A stretch of DNA of 64,000 nt from Spirosoma sp. 48-14 (GCF_001898575.1 NZ_MKUD01000010.1:62001-126000); one strand, 5' to 3'; shown: positions 15,919-24,101, counted from the first letter of the stretch. Notes: generated by a model from the letters alone, not told the origin. Numbers and translations: made by a program.

Positions 15919-17282
15919 AGGAAGCTAGGAAGTTGGACAGGTTTCGAAAACGGAGTAGCCGAAATGGTGTAATCCTGATGCAGGAACCGGTTGAGCTGGG
16001 CCGTCATTTCGGCGGCTTTAGTGGCTTTGGCCGAAAGCGATAGCAGCACACGGGTTTGACCATCACTGCAAATCCGGTCGGCTACAACATCGCGCGTTTG
16101 GCCAAATCGCCAGAATCGGCGGACAGCCTGATACCACTGTTCATAGGAATGCGTCGGAAAATAGGTCGTATGGGCACAGTGTTGCCAGTTGAGTCCAAAG
16201 GCGGTAATACTAGGCTTAGTGATGAGCTTTTTTAGTTCGCCCCTGGAAAAGGACACAAGTAATTCCTCTTTTTGATCAATGGACATGGTACCCTTAATCT
16301 GGCGGGCTGAGGAGTCCAGCGATTCAATCAGATCGGCTTCATCATTGAGGTTGGTCCAGTAAACACTCGTGTCGTGCGATCTGGCCAGTTCGACCGCTTT
16401 CTCGCATCGATGCTCGAGCGTGGCCCGGCTTTCGGCCCGCAATTGCTGAAAGTTTTTGGCTTCCATGGCAAACAGTTGCATCTGACCACCGACGGCCAGC
16501 GGCTGTTTGTTTTTCACCACATGGTCGTTAATAATTAATTCAGGCAACTGGAAGTTTTCATCAGAAAACCCCAGATCACTTGGTTTGCGAACCGATAAAC
16601 TCCAACTGGAAACCCATTTCCAGAAATTCTCCCGGGCGTGGTTTTTTAGAATCCATTCCGTACCGATGTTAGCGGGACTGATGGTGTCTTCATTGTTTTT
16701 AAAGAACCGCGTCAGCATATCCATATACCCCAGATAGCCCAGGGCCTCGGAACTCGTACCCAGTTCAGTGTAGTCATTGGGGGCTGGTGTGGCCGTCGAC
16801 AGGATGCGGTATTTAACCTGTTTGACAAAAGAGGTAATCAGGTTTTTGGTCGCCCCTTCAAAGTTTTTCAGAATACTACTTTCGTCGAGAATAACCGCTT
16901 CGAAATCCTGACTGGCGAAATAGTGTAGCCGTTCATAGTTGGCAATGATGATTTCACCTTTATAGCGGCCATCTTTTGAGTATTCAACGCCTTCAATGCC
17001 AAACTTTTGGGCTTCAGAAACGAATTGGAACGCAACCGCTAACGGGGTAAGGATTAGCACTCGTTTGGAAGTCTTTCGGACAATGTTATGGGCAACCACC
17101 AGTTGAATGATCGTTTTACCCAGGCCCGTATCGACGAAATTGGCCCCTCTGCCTTTTCGAATCGTCCAGTCAGCGGTGTACTTCTGATGATCAAACATCG
17201 AGTCTGGCAGCCAGATGGATTTAAAACCAAATGAGCCAACCAGGTGCGATTTTTGTTGTAAAAAGGTTTGATAGTCCTGCAT
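15909..17282 (-). CDS. SNF2/DEAD-like helicase
   Basis: A 457-residue superfamily 2 protein: Walker A VDTGLGKT (about 50-57), motif II LDES (132-135), motif III STATPAPND (162-170) and, in the C-terminal lobe, AVRRFWRFGQ (motif VI with the arginine finger). This two-lobe layout fits phage SNF2-like helicases found beside methyltransferases. It may remodel protein-DNA complexes or help the methyltransferase act on the genome, but that pairing is an inference from overlap. Confidence 0.85.
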   Translation of the reverse strand: MQDYQTFLQQKSHLVGSFGFKSIWLPDSMFDHQKYTADWTIRKGRGANFVDTGLGKTIIQLVVAHNIVRKTSKRVLILTPLAVAFQFVSEAQKFGIEGVEYSKDGRYKGEIIIANYERLHYFASQDFEAVILDESSILKNFEGATKNLITSFVKQVKYRILSTATPAPNDYTELGTSSEALGYLGYMDMLTRFFKNNEDTISPANIGTEWILKNHARENFWKWVSSWSLSVRKPSDLGFSDENFQLPELIINDHVVKNKQPLAVGGQMQLFAMEAKNFQQLRAESRATLEHRCEKAVELARSHDTSVYWTNLNDEADLIESLDSSARQIKGTMSIDQKEELLVSFSRGELKKLITKPSITAFGLNWQHCAHTTYFPTHSYEQWYQAVRRFWRFGQTRDVVADRICSDGQTRVLLSLSAKATKAAEMTAQLNRFLHQDYTISATPFSKPVQLPSFLCA

Positions 17283-17287
17283 GGCTC

Positions 17288-17818
17288 TTATTTGCGTTTA
17301 CCGTCCGATAATATCTTCACCAGTTCCCCCTCATATTGCCACCCGGCTGGATCCTTATCATAGCGCTCGATTTCTTCCGGTGTAGCATACCGGAATTTGT
17401 AGCCCTTCGCCTGATGGGTCACTTCTCTGGCGCAGTAGCCAATCGACTGGGAGGAGAGCCGGTAATGCTTACCCGCACTGAGTACAGTGTGAAAAAAGCG
17501 CCCATCGTTCAGACAGATCACCGGGCGGGAAGACGTCTTACGTACATAGCGATCAATGGGCGGCTCTGGTAAGACCGAGACGGGATTGACCGTAATCCCT
17601 TTGGGCGTTTGAACAACAATGCCCAGCGCAGCCTGACGGGCCACGTAGCGGTCGAGGGTGTGAGGCCGAACAAAGGCGGTCGTCGGCACAATGATCGATT
17701 TGCCGAATAGTTTGCAGGGCACCAGATTCGAAATATCGGTTTGGGCAAGGTGTTTTTCACCCATGGGGGTGAAGCCTTTTTCCGAGGATTTTCCGACTAA
17801 ATAGGCGGGGGTTGGCAT
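17288..17818 (-). CDS. Hypothetical phage protein
   Basis: A 176-residue protein 5 nt upstream of the helicase gene. It begins with a Lys/Thr-rich region, contains a HYRLSSQSIGYCAREVTHQAKGYKFRYATPEEIERY stretch that looks like a DNA-binding or HNH-associated beta-helix element, and ends basic. The FRYATPEEI ending recalls NUMOD-type segments, but no nuclease motif is present. Unknown function. Confidence 0.5.
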   Translation of the reverse strand: MPTPAYLVGKSSEKGFTPMGEKHLAQTDISNLVPCKLFGKSIIVPTTAFVRPHTLDRYVARQAALGIVVQTPKGITVNPVSVLPEPPIDRYVRKTSSRPVICLNDGRFFHTVLSAGKHYRLSSQSIGYCAREVTHQAKGYKFRYATPEEIERYDKDPAGWQYEGELVKILSDGKRK

Positions 17819-17896
17819 CGCAAAATTGATTTTAGGGTGAGTGCTCCCAAAGCAGGTAAACTGCTAAAAAGGGGCAGGAAATGAGTTTGGAAAGCG

Positions 17897-18844
17897 TTAT
17901 TCGCGCAGGCTGGGCGCTGCGGGGTCGAATTCGATCAGGTTGAACATTTGAATCATGCGGTCATATACCCGGCCGTCGTAGGCCTGCTTAATTGCATCTT
18001 CACTGGCATTACTGGTCAGATGCGTGTAAGGGCCGCGGGCGACGCGGTATCGGGTTTGTAGCAGAATATCCAGCAGATTCACCCGGTTGCCCATATAAGT
18101 AGCCTCCCCTTCAGCGCCAAAGTCGTCCAGATGCAATCCTAAATGGGTATGGCCGTAATATTTAGAGCCGGATGGACTAGGGATCATGCCCGCATAGCGA
18201 TCGATTAAGGTCGGACCTCCTTCGTCTTTTTTGGCGTAATCACTGGCCAGCGAAACGCAGGAAACCGTAACAAAGGGCGCATAGGGATTGCGGGCAAAAA
18301 GCTCTAACATATCCGACTTGCCCACGCCCTTGGGGCCGCAGAGCAGAATTCCTTTTTTGAGTGAAAACGCACCGGGTTCAAGTCCCATCAGCTCAGCGCC
18401 TTCGGTTTCAAAGCGGGCATCTCCGGTGAAATACAGGCAGAGGGTTTGGTAAATGTGCTCATTCCACTCCGTTAGTGTAAACGGTTTGGGCCAGAACTTT
18501 TCCCGTGCCATTACCTCAGCCCGTTTTTTCACCTCGGCCATCAACAGTTCAGCGGTATCCGGCACAAACGAAGCAAGGGCAATTTTCTGGGATAGTTTTT
18601 CCCGCTCCAAGATATGATGCTTGGCTTTCTGGCCAGCTACCAGTAGCGAGGGCAGATTCTGAATCAACCAATCCTGCTCTTCCTCCTCATTGAGCTGAGG
18701 CCAGGCGGAGGACGGATAGCCGCAGTTAGCTGGAAGCTTTACGGTTAAAACCCTTTCCGGTTGATCCAGAGGACTGGGCGGAAACGGGAATTTTTGGGCC
18801 GCTTGTCCGACTGGGTTGGAAGGGGTGAGTTTTGGCGTTTCCAT
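17897..18844 (-). CDS. AAA+ ATPase, DnaC-like helicase loader
   Basis: A 315-residue protein with Walker A CGPKGVGKS (about 169-177), an acidic Walker B-like stretch LHLDDFGAEGEATYMGN, sensor TSNASE and a C-terminal RMIQMFNLIEF. This pattern is typical of DnaC/IstB-type loaders that place the replicative helicase. It follows the initiator-like gene as lambda P follows O. With the ATG at 18844 it overlaps the upstream gene by 119 nt, which is unusually long; a later non-ATG start is possible because the first about 40 residues are Pro-rich and low in conservation signals. Confidence 0.75.
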   Translation of the reverse strand: METPKLTPSNPVGQAAQKFPFPPSPLDQPERVLTVKLPANCGYPSSAWPQLNEEEEQDWLIQNLPSLLVAGQKAKHHILEREKLSQKIALASFVPDTAELLMAEVKKRAEVMAREKFWPKPFTLTEWNEHIYQTLCLYFTGDARFETEGAELMGLEPGAFSLKKGILLCGPKGVGKSDMLELFARNPYAPFVTVSCVSLASDYAKKDEGGPTLIDRYAGMIPSPSGSKYYGHTHLGLHLDDFGAEGEATYMGNRVNLLDILLQTRYRVARGPYTHLTSNASEDAIKQAYDGRVYDRMIQMFNLIEFDPAAPSLRE

Positions 18845-19658
18845 TGCGCTTGATGATTGGGATGTTAAACTCTTTTTTTAGCAGGTAATTGGCGGGGGCT
18901 TTCAAATAACCCAGCTCGTTAGAGAGCATGTATCTTGGGGTATGTTCCAACGCTTTTTCTCGCTCTTCGTCGGTAAGGTCCATCCATAGCTTTCTCAGTT
19001 CGGTTTCGTTGCCCTCCAGCAGGTAGATCGTTTTCCAGCTCGAGTAGGGCACGTTCAGTTTTTCCGAATCGCTTTTGAGCGTGAAAGACTCGCCATGTTT
19101 TGGGAGGGGGCGGGGGGGAGGGTCTGTTTTTTTTTGTTCGCCGGTAGGCGTTGAAACAGACCCTTCGCCCGCTGTATGTGCTAGAAAAGTTTTAAATGGG
19201 TTTTCTAAAGGTTTTCTATCCTTATATAAGCTATAAGGAATCGGCTTATAGGGTGTAAGGAAATTCCTTATAGGGTCTAAGGAATTTCCTGATAGATCAG
19301 GCGGTGGATTAGGGGCACTATAAGGAATTTCTTTATAGTCACTGTCCGTAATTTCCTTATACCTATCAGCATTTTCCTTATAGGGGGTAACCAGGTGCGG
19401 CAATGGGCCAATGGTACGGGCGTTGGCCCGCTGACCCAAGATGGTAGCCTGAATGATGCCTTCCTTGTCCAGCTTACGAACCAGATCCGAAACGCTCTGG
19501 GCATGGATGCCGATAGCCGCCGATAACTCTTTGTTGCTATCGTGACATAGACCATCTTTCGCTATAGCCGCCCGGTAGCAGATCCGGGCCAGCAGTAGCG
19601 TTTCAGCGCTGGTTCGGCCAAGCCGTAAAATGACGGAATCAACCCAAATACCCTTCAT
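18726..19658 (-). CDS. Replication initiator-like protein (lambda O analogue) with internal origin
   Basis: A 310-residue protein. The N-terminal 80 residues form a winged helix (LLLARICYRAAIAKDG, then NKELSAAIGIHAQSVSDLVRKLDKEGII), as in phage replication initiators. A Pro/Tyr/Lys-rich middle (about 90-160), with recurring YKE and YK, is encoded by the repeat cluster at 19231-19383. The C-terminal part (residues 200-275) is a helical domain. Position before a DnaC-like loader and the presence of iterons inside the gene support an initiator that binds its own coding region. Confidence 0.7.
   Translation of the reverse strand: MKGIWVDSVILRLGRTSAETLLLARICYRAAIAKDGLCHDSNKELSAAIGIHAQSVSDLVRKLDKEGIIQATILGQRANARTIGPLPHLVTPYKENADRYKEITDSDYKEIPYSAPNPPPDLSGNSLDPIRNFLTPYKPIPYSLYKDRKPLENPFKTFLAHTAGEGSVSTPTGEQKKTDPPPRPLPKHGESFTLKSDSEKLNVPYSSWKTIYLLEGNETELRKLWMDLTDEEREKALEHTPRYMLSNELGYLKAPANYLLKKEFNIPIIKRNGNAKTHPFQPSRTSGPKIPVSAQSSGSTGKGFNRKASS
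19190..19383. other. Predicted phage replication origin: 21-bp palindromic iterons plus AT-rich stretch
   Basis: Units built on CTATAAGGAA and its complement TTCCTTATAG occupy 19231-19251, 19253-19273, 19275-19295 and 19318-19338 as imperfect 21-bp palindromes. Two further units keep only one good arm (19342-19362 and 19363-19383). Starts are mostly 21-22 bp apart, two helical turns. An A/T-rich block (19190-19230) lies directly beside them and could unwind first. The arrangement copies the lambda origin inside gene O. Confidence 0.75.
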
Positions 19659-19697
19659 GAAAATCCACTAAAAATACCTAACTCTATACACTATACG

Positions 19698-20078
19698 TTA
19701 CTTCGATTCAAACCCCATATCAGCCTTGTTGACCGAAAAGAACAGGGGTTGCAGGGTCTGGTTAAATGTCCAGACTGAACACCAGAGCTTGCCTGTTAAG
19801 AGAAGTTTAAGTCGGTCCAGGGGCGATAGCTGCCAACACGTAATCCTGATGCCTTCGGTCCCTTCCCGGATGTAGGCAGGCAGGGGCCGGTACTCAGGCT
19901 GATCCTTGGCGATGACAATCGTCTGCTCGGCAAATTCGATTGCTGTCAGCCCGTAGGGGCGCTTATCCTCAGCGTCGAGCTTAACAGCAGACAGCGTTTT
20001 GTAAAGGAGCCAGCCAACAACCAGCATGGCCAGTGCTACAACGATGAGGGCGATTTTGATACCCGTGAAAAGAAGCAT
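19698..20078 (-). CDS. Small membrane-anchored phage protein
   Basis: A 126-residue protein with one strong N-terminal transmembrane helix (about 7-29) and a soluble domain of roughly 95 residues. It is 2 nt downstream of the next small gene, so part of the dense early operon. No family recognised; a possible exclusion or host-takeover protein by location only. Confidence 0.5.
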   Translation of the reverse strand: MLLFTGIKIALIVVALAMLVVGWLLYKTLSAVKLDAEDKRPYGLTAIEFAEQTIVIAKDQPEYRPLPAYIREGTEGIRITCWQLSPLDRLKLLLTGKLWCSVWTFNQTLQPLFFSVNKADMGFESK

Positions 20079-20080
20079 AG

Positions 20081-20278
20081 TTAATGATTTAAAAGTCGTT
20101 TGATAATTCGGTTCAATCGTGCGTTTTCTTTTTCCAGTTCACGGATCAGTTGATCTTTTGGATCTGGTAAGACAGGAAGTCGGCAGGTGCAGCGGTGAGG
20201 GCCGTAGATGGCACTACCATAGCAACCAGGAATGAGCACCTTGCCAACTTCCTTGTCGTAGACGTAATGACACTTCAC
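20081..20278 (-). CDS. Small Cys-containing phage protein
   Basis: A 65-residue protein with Cys residues at about 3, 19, 30 and 32 (CYGSAIYGPHRCTCRLP) and a C-terminal coiled-coil helix (LIRELEKENARLNRIIKRLL). Tight spacing of 2 nt on both sides indicates a real gene. It might bind a metal through the Cys/His residues. Function unknown. Confidence 0.5.
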   Translation of the reverse strand: MKCHYVYDKEVGKVLIPGCYGSAIYGPHRCTCRLPVLPDPKDQLIRELEKENARLNRIIKRLLNH

Positions 20279-20280
20279 TA

Positions 20281-20985
20281 CTACTGCTCGATAATGGCGA
20301 TGTCCGGCGCAATCTCCCGAATGCTGTCCAGGACCTTGTCGATCTCAAAATCGCGCATTTCTTCGATCAGATCGTTTGCCTGGGCTGATACCAGTGTACA
20401 CGACAGATCATCAGGCTTGATATAGACCTCTACTTCGACTATTCGCTTCGGCGTTCCTTTGAAAATGGGAACATTCAGATTGAAACTCTCCGGCAGATTA
20501 CTTTGAACGGCCTGATTGCGTAGGTCGGTCGCATTGCCCCGGTTATCAGTTGCCTTTTCGATTTCACGCTGAACCTTCGCCTTGAAGTTCTGAAGGTCCG
20601 AAACCAGGCTCATGGCGGTTGATTGAACCTCGAAGGCAGAACGATTCATTTTAAACAGCTTGGCCATGTCGAAATTGGACAAATAGCGCTCGGTGTTGAT
20701 GCCAAATCGGACAAACATGGGATGCAGTTCCAGTTTGCCTTCAATGGTGGGTCCGAAGTAATCCTGTTCGCCAATGTCCAGTTTGATCGACAACTTATCC
20801 CGGTTGACCAAAATATGACTTTGTTTCTGATCGATCAGACTCACGCGTTTGGAAAGCCACTGGAGCGGGCTGTCCAGTACGCCTTCGATGTCGAGTTGTA
20901 GCGGTTCCCGCACTTCCAGCGCTTTGCCTTCCCGGAAAATGATTTCGTTAGTGCCAGCCAGCTCGAGTTTGATTTCTGGTTTCAT
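20281..20985 (-). CDS. Hypothetical phage early protein
   Basis: A 234-residue soluble protein of mixed alpha/beta character. Its C-terminal part (PKRIVEVEVYIKPDDLSCTLVSAQANDLIEEMRDFEIDKVLDSI) is more regular. A helical middle (LVSDLQNFKAKVQREIEKATDNRG) may mediate oligomerisation. Phages of this type often carry such a protein near the recombination or replication genes, but I do not recognise a named family. Confidence 0.55.
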   Translation of the reverse strand: MKPEIKLELAGTNEIIFREGKALEVREPLQLDIEGVLDSPLQWLSKRVSLIDQKQSHILVNRDKLSIKLDIGEQDYFGPTIEGKLELHPMFVRFGINTERYLSNFDMAKLFKMNRSAFEVQSTAMSLVSDLQNFKAKVQREIEKATDNRGNATDLRNQAVQSNLPESFNLNVPIFKGTPKRIVEVEVYIKPDDLSCTLVSAQANDLIEEMRDFEIDKVLDSIREIAPDIAIIEQ

Positions 20986-21016
20986 AAATAATTAGTTGTA
21001 AAAAATGTGAGGAAAT

Positions 21017-21040
21017 AAACGCTTAGTAGGGTAAGCGTTT
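21017..21040 (-). terminator. Hairpin after the 21041 gene
   Basis: AAACGCTTA pairs with TAAGCGTTT around a 6-nt loop, directly after the stop codon of the minus-strand gene at 21041. Reading on that strand the 3' side is TTTATTTCC. It could be a partial terminator or an mRNA stabiliser within the early operon. Confidence 0.45.
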
Positions 21041-21481
21041 TTAGTCGTTGGTGCCCGTTTTGAACTCATCGCCCCGCGTGAGACCAAACACGGTTTGCTG
21101 ATTTTCACCAGGCCGCATGGGTCGGGAGCTGACCAGCCGTCCTTCGGCGTTGTAATAGCCGACGATCTTAGCCTCGGTATCGAAGAACATATAACAGGGC
21201 TCGGTGACCTGCTCGGCTTTGTTACGCAGATACAGCAGTGTTATACCCGCTTTGCCTTTGAGTTCTTTCAGCGTTTTATTGAACTCATCGGTAAGTTTTT
21301 TCTTTTCAGCCTCCAGCTTGGCAATCTGGATACTGACGTCGGTGTACGAATCCTTGAGCTGATTCAGATCATCCGATTCGTAGGGCTTGAGGTATTCCAG
21401 CTCCTCGACACGGTCGCAGTTATCGCTCAGGTAGCGTTTGCGTTCTGACAAAGGGATGTCGGCAAATAATTGGTTTTGCAT
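21041..21481 (-). CDS. Hypothetical coiled-coil phage protein
   Basis: A 146-residue protein. Residues about 35-80 form a Lys/Glu/Leu-rich coiled coil, and the C-terminal half contains a short beta domain (YMFFDTEAKIVGYYNAEGRLVSSRPMRPGEN). It sits between two other early genes with short gaps. Family unknown. Confidence 0.5.
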   Translation of the reverse strand: MQNQLFADIPLSERKRYLSDNCDRVEELEYLKPYESDDLNQLKDSYTDVSIQIAKLEAEKKKLTDEFNKTLKELKGKAGITLLYLRNKAEQVTEPCYMFFDTEAKIVGYYNAEGRLVSSRPMRPGENQQTVFGLTRGDEFKTGTND

Positions 21482-21499
21482 CGTAATAAAAGGGGTTTT

Positions 21500-22150
21500 T
21501 TAAATTGGTAAATCATCGTTGGGATGGCGGGAAGGAGTCTTGCCCTCAAACGTGTGAAGCTGCTTTTTCAGCTCCTCATTTTCTCGTTTGAGTTGGCGCA
21601 TATCGTCCAGCAGGGAGCGGTAGGGATAGTCAGACCGTCCCCCAAAGCCATACCCCCAGTTATCCAGTAGCGAATTGTGGTCTTCGTCCTGAAGCTTTTT
21701 AATGGCCTGGTTCAATAGTTCAATCATCCCCCGAAGCCGGGCATCCTTTTCGTGATGGGTGCCACCCATGCCCACCATTTCAGCGCACATGATCACGGAT
21801 CGGAAATAGACCAGCGTTTCCTGATTCATGCGCTTGCGTTCCGATATGGCCTGAGCCGCGTCGTGTTTGTAATGATTGAGAATGGCCTGAATTTTCTTAG
21901 CCAGATCACCACAGTGGAACGTGTGAATGATTTGCTCATGCTCTTTAACAATTCGCTCCAGTTTAGGATCCTGCGTAGGTTCAGCTTCTTCATCCAGCCA
22001 TCGAACCAGGTCCACACTGCGCTCCAGATTGTCAGCAGGCATATAACCGCCATCTTTATAAATCATCAGGCGGGGGAAATTCGCATTGTCCATGAACAGG
22101 GTAATAAGCCCCTCCACTGGTTTTCGGTCATTTAAATTGATCCATTTCAT
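21500..22150 (-). CDS. Phage protein with DUF551-like N-terminus
   Basis: A 216-residue protein whose start, MKWINLNDRKPVEG, resembles the W-I-x-x-x-D-R-x-P opening of DUF551 domains, found in many phage accessory proteins. The middle and C-terminal parts are helical, ending in a coiled coil (DDMRQLKRENEELKKQLHTFEG). The start overlaps the upstream gene by 4 nt. Function unknown. Confidence 0.5.
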   Translation of the reverse strand: MKWINLNDRKPVEGLITLFMDNANFPRLMIYKDGGYMPADNLERSVDLVRWLDEEAEPTQDPKLERIVKEHEQIIHTFHCGDLAKKIQAILNHYKHDAAQAISERKRMNQETLVYFRSVIMCAEMVGMGGTHHEKDARLRGMIELLNQAIKKLQDEDHNSLLDNWGYGFGGRSDYPYRSLLDDMRQLKRENEELKKQLHTFEGKTPSRHPNDDLPI

Positions 22151-22344
22151 GATTTTGGTTTGGTTTTGGCATACGTGAAACAGCGTGCGTATTCAGCAAT
22201 AGAGGGCGAAAAGGAATAGACAACAGGCACTCCTTTCGTATTGAGCGCATAGCTAACGCGCTGCGGAAACTGGATAGCCAGGGTACTTCGGGGGTTTGCC
22301 AGTGCTTCACCAGACAAGCCCGTTATGGTTGCGTAGAGGGGCAT
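22147..22344 (-). CDS. Small hypothetical phage protein
   Basis: A 65-residue frame with ATGA overlap to the following gene and a 10-nt gap from the preceding one. The coupling favours this frame over another overlapping one in the same place. The text contains no known motif. Confidence 0.4.
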   Translation of the reverse strand: MPLYATITGLSGEALANPRSTLAIQFPQRVSYALNTKGVPVVYSFSPSIAEYARCFTYAKTKPKS

Positions 22345-22354
22345 AGGGTGTAGA

Positions 22355-22774
22355 TCAAGTTTGGATTTTTAAGGCCATTTGAATAGCCTGCTCAAGCGCG
22401 ACAACTAATGGGCTTTTCACCGGATAAGTAGCATATGCAATAGTTTGCCCAACTCCAGGGACATTGTTGTTATGCCAGCTTGCAGCCTCATATTCTGCTG
22501 TATAACTTTCGTTTAACTGAGCAACTAATGCCTGAGCAGTATCCAGAAGGCTAGGAGCCGCAGCAATCAATTGAGCATTCGCAAGAGTTTGTAGATTAAA
22601 ATCCTTCCAACCCTGTTCCTGCCCTTTCCGTGGTCCGCTTCGGTGCTGTTTAAAAACCACAATGGGCGCACATCCTGTTGGAGCACCTTCCAAAACAGGC
22701 CCCCGAACCTCCAACTCATGTTTGGCTTCGTTGTAAATTGGCACCCAAGGACCCGGTGTATGTTGCGTATTCAT
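22355..22774 (-). CDS. HTPGPW-motif phage early protein
   Basis: A 139-residue protein with two hallmarks of a widespread phage early family: an N-terminal HTPGPW and, after a basic region, ANAQLIAAAPSLLDTAQALV. These proteins occur in lambdoid early regions (Ea22-like and related accessory genes), and their role is not defined. It lies between the small ORF at 22147 and the RecT-like gene. Confidence 0.7.
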   Translation of the reverse strand: MNTQHTPGPWVPIYNEAKHELEVRGPVLEGAPTGCAPIVVFKQHRSGPRKGQEQGWKDFNLQTLANAQLIAAAPSLLDTAQALVAQLNESYTAEYEAASWHNNNVPGVGQTIAYATYPVKSPLVVALEQAIQMALKIQT

Positions 22775-22785
22775 AGGATGTGGAG

Positions 22786-23601
22786 TTAAACAGCCGCTAC
22801 GTGCGGAGTATAGTTGAGCATGTAGAACCGGCGCGTCACGCTGTTATAACCCAGTCCTTTTTCGCGAGCGCGGACTTTGAGGCCCTCCCAGTTGGCTTTA
22901 AATTCAGCCTGAGGTAGAAAGTCCAGATCCTTTAGTTTCAGGGCATGTTCATCCCAGTCAGCGGGGAAATCAGACGACAACCCATCGACTCGGTTTTGCC
23001 AGTCGCTGAGTAGTTTCGAACGTTCGGCCAGTTCCAGCTTGTGCGGATGACGCTGCTTTTTCTCCTCCACCGGTGGAATCTGATCCGCCGTGGTCAGGCC
23101 CGGTACATGTTGCTTGACAGCCTCCACCGTTTTAGCCACCACAGGGGCGGAAACGGTAGGGGCTTCTTTGACCTCGTTTTTTATGGAAAACTTATGACCA
23201 AACAGATCGGGCAAGTACTCCCAGACCAGCTTAGCCAGTAGATGATCGTACAGGGGCCGGGCGGCCAGGGGTGGATTGAACTCAGCCTGATCCGCGGTTA
23301 GACTGCCTACCAGACGCCCCGCTTTTTTGAGCGATACCGTGCAAGCCGTAGCCGTCGTAGCCGTTTCCACGCTGTAGCTATTTCGCTTCAGGACCCGTTC
23401 CGTAAGACCCCGTTCCAGCACTGTTTGATTATTAACCACACTCACCCCATGCAGGGATTCCAGTACGGTCAGGCCCAGGGTTGTACCCAGAAACAGTTTC
23501 AAATAGGTCTCGTCGCTGTTATCGCAATACTTGGAAGCTGTCAGCTGATCGGCCAGAATCTTTAGGTCAGCGTGAGTGGTAGGGGAAAGGAGCGGATGCA
23601 T
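22786..23601 (-). CDS. RecT-like single-strand annealing protein (divergent)
   Basis: A 271-residue protein. LKILADQLTASKYCDNSDETYLKLFLGTTLGLTVLESLHGVSVVNNQTVL, then a block with KRNSYSVE and TADQAEF, and YDHLLAKLVWEYLPDLFG follow the order of RecT/Bet-type annealases (target of a second copy search, central beta sheet, helix ending in a PDLLGG-like turn). The C-terminus, after a linker (about 160-200), is basic. It would anneal homologous strands for phage recombination. No adjacent exonuclease was found, which lowers certainty. Confidence 0.5.
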   Translation of the reverse strand: MHPLLSPTTHADLKILADQLTASKYCDNSDETYLKLFLGTTLGLTVLESLHGVSVVNNQTVLERGLTERVLKRNSYSVETATTATACTVSLKKAGRLVGSLTADQAEFNPPLAARPLYDHLLAKLVWEYLPDLFGHKFSIKNEVKEAPTVSAPVVAKTVEAVKQHVPGLTTADQIPPVEEKKQRHPHKLELAERSKLLSDWQNRVDGLSSDFPADWDEHALKLKDLDFLPQAEFKANWEGLKVRAREKGLGYNSVTRRFYMLNYTPHVAAV

Positions 23602-23722
23602 GATGAGAATTGATTGTTCGATAGTGGCGTACCAGATAGCAGTGCAGCATCAGTAGGAACCCGGCCATGCATAGCGCAATGACCAGATTATCGTAGAGCA
23701 GATCACCTAAGAATCGTTTCAT
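23567..23722 (-). CDS. Tiny membrane protein (51 aa)
   Basis: Starting at the ATG at 23722 (ATGA overlap with the upstream gene) it encodes 51 residues with one transmembrane helix (about 8-31). It overlaps the RecT-like gene by 35 nt. A longer frame from 23926 exists, but its extra residues duplicate other genes' territory and are unlikely. Confidence 0.5.
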   Translation of the reverse strand: MKRFLGDLLYDNLVIALCMAGFLLMLHCYLVRHYRTINSHHASAPFPYHSR

Positions 23723-23829
23723 CGCGCAAAGGAGCAGTAGAGGTAGCCAGCGAAGAAGGCGCTCAGGATTAGTATGCCCGACCAGGTGACGATGGTAACC
23801 CAGTCGTAGGAACGTGCTAACTTTTTCAT
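23719..23829 (-). CDS. Tiny membrane protein (36 aa)
   Basis: The ATG at 23829 gives 36 residues with a single hydrophobic helix (about 12-33). Both ends are coupled by ATGA overlaps to neighbours at 23826 and 23719. A longer frame from 24057 is probably an artefact. It lies in a chain of very small early membrane peptides. Confidence 0.5.
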   Translation of the reverse strand: MKKLARSYDWVTIVTWSGILILSAFFAGYLYCSFAR

Positions 23830-24023
23830 GACCGGGCTTTGGCTTGGGCTTGGGTTTGATTTTGAACCTGTACCTGTAAATCCGAGAGAATAGCCGACCC
23901 CGCCAGCTGGGCCGTGATGCTGCCAATACCCAGCGTTTTCATCAGGTACTGGTACCGCTCGGCCATCATCAGCTGCACTTGAGCGGGGCTCATCGGGCGT
24001 TTCATTTGTTGCTTGTTTTGCAT
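23826..24023 (-). CDS. Small hypothetical phage protein
   Basis: A 65-residue Gln/Met-rich soluble protein (SPAQVQLMMAERYQYLMKTLGIGSITAQL) ending in an AQAQAK-type tail. It ends with ATGA overlap to the next gene and starts after a hairpin and an A/T-rich leader. No known family. Confidence 0.45.
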   Translation of the reverse strand: MQNKQQMKRPMSPAQVQLMMAERYQYLMKTLGIGSITAQLAGSAILSDLQVQVQNQTQAQAKARS

Positions 24024-24056
24024 AGCTTTGATCTTGAAAATATTTGAAGTTTTGCA

Positions 24057-24086
24057 CCTGAGCCTGGCACTTGCTGGGCTCAGGTC
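24057..24086 (-). terminator. Hairpin between early-gene groups
   Basis: ACCTGAGCC pairs with GGCTCAGGT across a 12-nt loop, 15 nt after the stop of the 24102 gene on the minus strand. The 3' side has no strong U-run in that direction. It may limit transcription into the next group of early genes. Confidence 0.4.
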
Positions 24087-24101
24087 TTTATAGGATGCCT
24101 G

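Noticed and set aside
19231..19383. CRISPR array
   Set aside because: Units are palindromic, only 21 bp, with almost no spacers, and lie inside a coding sequence; they are iterons.
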